Assembly: GCF_947503045.1 (NCBI RefSeq)
Contig: NZ_CANNCF010000003.1
Location: forward strand, 62,001-126,000
Reading direction: 5' to 3'
Source: an uncultured Tateyamaria sp.
GTDB lineage: Bacteria > Pseudomonadota > Alphaproteobacteria > Rhodobacterales > Rhodobacteraceae
DNA length: 64,000 bases
Positions 60,092 through 64,000 of the stretch are shown here, in pieces. The notes below the pieces were generated by a model. It was not told the DNA's origin and did no database searches. It saw only the letters and a program-made list of their open reading frames with translations. The position numbers and the translations under genes were made by a program. Each line of letters starts with the position of its first letter. Positions within the stretch are counted from its first letter, which is position 1.

Positions 60092-61018
60092 ATGGCTTCG
60101 GTGCCACCCGAACAGACGATGGTGCCTCGCACCGTTGCGCGCAGCCATATTGTCTCTGGCAACGGGTTCGCCGTCGGTTCGATGCTGCTGTGGGCGGCGG
60201 GGTTTCCGGCCGCCGAGATCCTGCTTGACGCCTGGCATCCCATCACCCTGATGCTGCTGCGCCTGGCCATGGCGCTGGCTGTGTTGTTGCCCCTCTGGGC
60301 CCTTGTGGATGGTCCAATGGCCTTGGCCAAGGCGAATTGGGGACGTGCGCTTTGGATTGGTGCCATAGGGTTTGGTACGGGCACGAACCTTCTGCTTTTC
60401 GCCCAGTGGTATACCGATCCGATCACTGTGGCGCTCATTGCGACGACGACGCCTATTGCTGCAACCATCGTCGAGGTGGTGGGGCGCAAACGGCTTTTGA
60501 ATATGCGATTCATCCTTGGACTGGCGGCGTCTGTCGCGGGCGGGGCCGTGGCGGTTGGCGGCAGCTATAGTGTGGATCTCGGCCTGGGATTGATGATGGC
60601 CATTGTGTCGGGGTTCTGCTTTGCCTGGGCGTCGAATGCGGCGGTGCGGGATTTCCCGGACCTGACGCCCATCGGTCGAAGCGCCATCACCTTTGTGGGT
60701 GCTGCCCTGTTTACAGCTCTCATCTTTGGCGTCGCCGCGATCACCGGAGATGTTGCCCTCCCGTCCAGTATCGATACCCGGCAACTGGGTCTGCTTGCGG
60801 TCTATTCAGTTGCTGCCATGGCTCTGTCGCAAATTCTATTCATCGCCTCCGTGGAACGACTGGGTGTGGCTCTGACCTCGTTTCACGTAAACATCGCACC
60901 GTTCTACGTGATGATGATGCTTATTGCTCTTGGCGGTGTCTGGGATTGGCGGGCCGCCTCAGGTGCCATGATCGTCGGGCTTGGCGTGTTGGTTGCGCAG
61001 AGTAAGCGCACAGGCTAG
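60092..61018 (+). CDS. DMT superfamily (EamA) transporter
   Basis: A 308 aa protein with ten hydrophobic helices in two EamA repeats. GFAVGSMLLWAAGFPAAEILL opens the first; FCFAWASNAAVRDFPDLTPI opens the second. FHVNIAPFYVMMMLIALGG is the typical C-terminal repeat motif. It is a drug/metabolite exporter of the inner membrane. The substrate is unknown. The gene stands alone, convergent with the TRAP operon. Confidence 0.88.
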   Translation: MASVPPEQTMVPRTVARSHIVSGNGFAVGSMLLWAAGFPAAEILLDAWHPITLMLLRLAMALAVLLPLWALVDGPMALAKANWGRALWIGAIGFGTGTNLLLFAQWYTDPITVALIATTTPIAATIVEVVGRKRLLNMRFILGLAASVAGGAVAVGGSYSVDLGLGLMMAIVSGFCFAWASNAAVRDFPDLTPIGRSAITFVGAALFTALIFGVAAITGDVALPSSIDTRQLGLLAVYSVAAMALSQILFIASVERLGVALTSFHVNIAPFYVMMMLIALGGVWDWRAASGAMIVGLGVLVAQSKRTG

Positions 61019-61121
61019 CGGCAGATGGACGACCGCGAAGTCCGGCACACCGCGTTCAAAACCGCCTTTCGCTATACCACCACCAAGCACCCGGATCAGA
61101 CAAAAGCGTAAAGCGCGGCCC

Positions 61122-62525
61122 CTACCCCGCAAGTGACGGCAGCCACAGCACGATGCCCGGGAAGGCGACGAGCATGGCGATGGTGGCGGCATCGGCGATG
61201 AAGAAGGGGGTGACGCCCTTGAACACGTCCTGCACGGTCAGATCATCGCGCACGCCTGCCACCACGAAACAGTTGAGGCCGATGGGGGGCGTAATCAGGC
61301 AGAACTCGGCCATTTTCACCACCAATATCCCGAACCAGATCGCGCACATCGGGCCGGACATGCCAAAGGCGCTGTCAGCGGCGGCGACGGTTTCGCCTCC
61401 GTTCAGGGCCATGACGGCCGGATAGACAACCGGAAGGGTCAAAAGCAGCATGCCGATGGCGTCCATGAACATGCCCAGCACCGCATAGCCCAGCAGGATG
61501 CAGATCAGGATCAGCATCGGCGACATTTCAAGCGAGGTGATCCAGTCGGAAAAGGCCGCGGGCAGTTCGGCAAAGCCGAGGAACCGCACATAGATCAGCA
61601 CGCCCCAGATGATCGAAAAGATCATCACGGTCAGCTTGGCGGTGTCCAGAAGCGCGCGTTTCAGCTCGCCCCAGCGCATGCCGCGATAGAGCGCCATCAA
61701 AAAGATGATGAAGGCCCCGATGGCGCCGCCTTCGGTGGGGGTGCCCCACGCATCTCCGAACGGGTTGTAGACAAAGAAGATGATGATGATCACGACCGCA
61801 AAGATCGGCATCGCAGGGGGCAGGGATTCAAACCGTTCGCGCCATGTAAAACCACCCACCGGCGGGCCGACCGTCTTGAACACCATGGCGATGCCAATGA
61901 TCAGGCCCGCATAGACGAGGGCCGAAAACGCGCCGGGCACAAAGCCAGCAAGCAGCAGCTTGCCCACGTCCTGTTCGACGATGATGGCGTAGATCACGAG
62001 GATGGCCGAGGGCGGGATCAGCGAGGCCAGCGTGCCGCCCGCGGCGACGACCCCTGCGGCGAACTGCTTGTTATAGCCGATTTTAAGCATCTCAGGGATG
62101 GCGATGCGGGCAAACACCGCCGCCGTGGCCACGGACGCGCCGGACACGGCGGCGAACCCTGCGGTGGCAAAGACGGTGGACACCGCAAGGCCCCCCGGCA
62201 CCCATGCAATCCAGCGCTTGGCCGCGGTGAACAGGGCCGTGGTGAGCTTGGCGTGATAGGCGAGATAGCCGATCAGGATGAAGACCGGGATGAGGCTCAG
62301 CACCTGTGCGGAGACCTTGGAATGCGGGGTGAGCCCTGCGACCTTGACGCTGATCTCGAGCGCTTTCCAGAACCGTTCGGGGTCGTAGTCAAACCCGTTC
62401 CAGCGCAGCCAGACCAGCCCGACAAAGCCCGCAAGCCCGGCGGCAAAGGCCACGCGCATGCCCAGAAGGACAAAGACCAGAAGCCCGGCGCTGACCCAGA
62501 GGCCGATATCAATGGGCTCCATCAA
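61122..62525 (-). CDS. dctM: TRAP transporter large permease (DctM)
   Basis: A 467 aa protein with about 12 membrane helices. FATAGFAAVSGASVATAAVFARIAIPEM and GTLASLIPPSAILVIYAIIVEQDVGKLLLAGFVPG are DctM hallmarks, as is PPIGLNCFVVAGV near the end. It forms the Na+-coupled translocation channel for the solute brought by DctP. It overlaps dctQ by 4 nt. Confidence 0.94.
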   Translation of the reverse strand: MMEPIDIGLWVSAGLLVFVLLGMRVAFAAGLAGFVGLVWLRWNGFDYDPERFWKALEISVKVAGLTPHSKVSAQVLSLIPVFILIGYLAYHAKLTTALFTAAKRWIAWVPGGLAVSTVFATAGFAAVSGASVATAAVFARIAIPEMLKIGYNKQFAAGVVAAGGTLASLIPPSAILVIYAIIVEQDVGKLLLAGFVPGAFSALVYAGLIIGIAMVFKTVGPPVGGFTWRERFESLPPAMPIFAVVIIIIFFVYNPFGDAWGTPTEGGAIGAFIIFLMALYRGMRWGELKRALLDTAKLTVMIFSIIWGVLIYVRFLGFAELPAAFSDWITSLEMSPMLILICILLGYAVLGMFMDAIGMLLLTLPVVYPAVMALNGGETVAAADSAFGMSGPMCAIWFGILVVKMAEFCLITPPIGLNCFVVAGVRDDLTVQDVFKGVTPFFIADAATIAMLVAFPGIVLWLPSLAG

Positions 62526-63151
62526 TCTTGTCCTTCCAGCGCTTCGGCCTCGAGCCGGGCCTGTTCGGCCACGGTCAGGGTCAGCGGCACGGCCACCGGG
62601 TTTTCAAGGCCAAGCACCAGTGCCCGCCCATAGCCCCAGGCCTGCAAGAGCAGGCGCAGGGTGAGGATGCCAAAAGCGATAGGCACCACCAGTTTGGAGG
62701 GCCAGATCGGCAACCCGATGTCGATGGAGCTGTCGCGGCTGCACAGCGGGCGCGCGCAGTCAAAGGAGCGGTCGAAATGTTCCCACGCCCCCCATGTCAG
62801 CGCCACGATCAGCACGAGGATCAGCAGCACCGAGACAAGTTCGAAAAACCACAGGATCCGGCCCTTGAGCGCGCTGACCAGCATATCCATGCGCACATGG
62901 GTGCCGTCGCGCTGCACGTAAGAGACGCCCATGATGGCGATGATCGGCATCGCCGCCTCGATATAATCGACATAGCCCATCAGTGGCGAGGCAAAGAACT
63001 TGCGCCCCGTCACCGAATAGGCGGCCAGAAACATCAGGGAAAAGATCGCAAGGCCGGAGAGCAGCGCGCCGAACCTTTCGAGCGGTAACAATGCGCGGTC
63101 CAGCCGACTGAGCAGACTGGAATCCTCAAGCACCGCAGCAGAGCCTGCCAT
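62522..63151 (-). CDS. dctQ: TRAP transporter small permease (DctQ)
   Basis: A 209 aa protein with four membrane helices. GLAIFSLMFLAAYSVTGRKFFASPLMGYVDYIEAAMPIIAIMGVSYVQRDGTHVRMDMLV is the DctQ core. It links the large permease to the binding protein. It overlaps dctM by 4 nt. It lies 67 nt after dctP, with a hairpin between. Confidence 0.9.
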   Translation of the reverse strand: MAGSAAVLEDSSLLSRLDRALLPLERFGALLSGLAIFSLMFLAAYSVTGRKFFASPLMGYVDYIEAAMPIIAIMGVSYVQRDGTHVRMDMLVSALKGRILWFFELVSVLLILVLIVALTWGAWEHFDRSFDCARPLCSRDSSIDIGLPIWPSKLVVPIAFGILTLRLLLQAWGYGRALVLGLENPVAVPLTLTVAEQARLEAEALEGQD

Positions 63152-63183
63152 GACTTACCTCCCCCCATGTTTTGTTATTGGCT

Positions 63184-63211
63184 GGGGCCGCCCGATGTCC
63201 CGGACGGCCCC
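63184..63211 (-). terminator. Strong intercistronic hairpin between dctP and dctQ
   Basis: GGGGCCG (63184-63190) pairs with CGGCCCC (63205-63211), and CCG/CGG pairs inside. In the transcribed strand it follows the dctP stop by 7 nt without a T-tract. It probably stabilises dctP mRNA or partly stops transcription, giving more binding protein than permease. Confidence 0.6.
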
Positions 63212-63218
63212 GCGTTGA

Positions 63219-64000
63219 TCAGCTGCCGCCTTTGGCTTCAGCCAGTGTTTTGACGACCAGATCGTAAAGCTCCTGACCTGGCAGGCCCTGCGCTTCCATG
63301 TCGGCAATCCATGCGTCGTGGATCGGCTTGCCTGCGACCGACTGGAATTCGGCGATCACTTCGGGCGAGACTTCGACCTTTTTCACGCCCTTCTCTTCCA
63401 GCACGGAATCCCAGCGTTCGAGCAGTTCGGCGTAGTTGGCGAGATAGTGGTCGATCGCCTCGGGGATCGAGCTGTCGAGCGCCGCGCGATGTTCGTCGCT
63501 CAGCGAGTCATAGGCGTCGATGTTCACAACCACGGGGCAGTTCACGGTGCCGGGGTTCAGGTTGGCCGTCCACCAGTCGGCCTGATTGATTGTGCCAAAG
63601 GACAAATGCGCGTGCTGGGCAAAGGCCACTGTGTCCACAACGCCGCCTTCCATGGCCTGATAGGCTTCGGTTGCGGTCACGGATGTGGGCACACCGCCGA
63701 CCGCCTCGAACGCCTTGCCAAGACCGCCCGTCGCGCGCACGCGCATGCCTTCGAACTCGGACAGCTCGTCACGCGGCTCGCCGGTGCCGACGAGGTTGTA
63801 TTGCGGCATGGGGCTGGTCATCAGCAGCTTGGCGTTCCACTGCGCCATCTCTTCGGTGGCGGCGGGGTGGGCATAGACGGCGCGGGCCACGGCAACTTCC
63901 TGATCGAGGTTTTCAACCCCGAGGAAGGGCAGTTCCAGCACAGTCACAACCCGGTTCTTGTCAGCGTGGTAGCCGGCACAGAACTGCGCCATCTCGAAGG
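63219..64000 (-). CDS. dctP: TRAP transporter substrate-binding protein (DctP), partial
   Basis: The gene runs off the right edge of the window; at least 257 C-terminal residues are present. FEGMRVRATGGLGKAFEAVGGVPTSVTATEAYQAMEGGVVDTVAF is the DctP binding-site stretch, with the conserved Arg (VRATG) that grips the carboxylate of the solute. It is a periplasmic binding protein and the first gene of dctP-dctQ-dctM. The ligand is probably an organic acid; it cannot be named. Confidence 0.9.
   Translation of the reverse strand, partial: FEMAQFCAGYHADKNRVVTVLELPFLGVENLDQEVAVARAVYAHPAATEEMAQWNAKLLMTSPMPQYNLVGTGEPRDELSEFEGMRVRATGGLGKAFEAVGGVPTSVTATEAYQAMEGGVVDTVAFAQHAHLSFGTINQADWWTANLNPGTVNCPVVVNIDAYDSLSDEHRAALDSSIPEAIDHYLANYAELLERWDSVLEEKGVKKVEVSPEVIAEFQSVAGKPIHDAWIADMEAQGLPGQELYDLVVKTLAEAKGGS

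Noticed and set aside
59569-60513. 314 aa minus-strand ORF over the SRPBCC-DMT gap
   Set aside because: Mostly antisense to the DMT transporter gene; no family.

Overview
The window is GC-rich, densely packed DNA with many 1-4 nt ATGA/TGATG gene overlaps. Its content points to a Rhodobacteraceae (Roseobacter-group, probably marine) alphaproteobacterium: homoprotocatechuate and homogentisate catabolism, a TRAP transporter, an Mrp-type antiporter, MttB-like and DUF1194 proteins, and a CtrA-type site. This placement is inferred from gene content, not from a database search. No rRNA, tRNA, CRISPR array, phage or insertion sequence was recognised.

Layout. 0-6 kb: the 3' end of a molybdenum hydroxylase gene with an overlapping MoaD-like gene; a TetR gene divergent from a fatty-acid-hydroxylase-type membrane enzyme and an alpha/beta hydrolase; an ABA4-like membrane protein divergent from a MarR gene; a xylitol-type dehydrogenase. 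6-19.5 kb: an aromatic catabolic island. hpaR diverges from hpaF-hpaE-hpaD-hpaG-hpaH (meta-cleavage of homoprotocatechuate). Downstream on the same strand is a 1069-1076 aa fusion of a cobalamin/2x[4Fe-4S] reductive dehalogenase with a flavin/[2Fe-2S] reductase. Running toward it is hmgA-maiA-MBL-FAD monooxygenase-DUF2783 (homogentisate), with a divergent marR. 19.5-25 kb: two small membrane proteins, an MmyB-type regulator, a yeast-like cytosine deaminase, an MBL hydrolase, a histidine kinase and a LysR regulator.

25-37.9 kb holds two catabolic operons. The first (AA_synth family, alpha/beta hydrolase, flavin reductase with an extra domain, LLM monooxygenase, ALDH) looks like a two-component flavin monooxygenase pathway for an unknown, perhaps N-containing, substrate. 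The second (GntR, DHDPS family, ALDH, MttB-like methyltransferase, DAO-type oxidase, glutathionyl-hydroquinone-reductase-like protein) resembles hydroxyproline/betaine catabolism. A LysR gene faces it. 38-44 kb: a VWA-like periplasmic protein, a Tat-exported serine hydrolase and the glucuronate operon uxaC-uxuB-uxuA. 44-50 kb: mnhA(B)CDEFG. 50-54 kb: glpD with a metallophosphoesterase, and a PHP phosphoesterase.

53.8-59.7 kb: a 587 bp non-coding stretch with five TGCAC-type elements at exactly 11 bp and a CtrA-like site precedes a three-gene operon of HscC-type Hsp70, a J-like membrane protein without HPD, and an unrecognised 628 aa membrane-anchored protein. A frameshifted SRPBCC gene follows. 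60-64 kb: a DMT exporter and a TRAP transporter operon cut by the window end.

The strongest candidates for something new are the self-sufficient reductive dehalogenase placed between two hydroxyphenylacetate routes, the HscC/J-like/628 aa operon with its phased upstream array, and the two uncharacterised catabolic operons at 25-37 kb.
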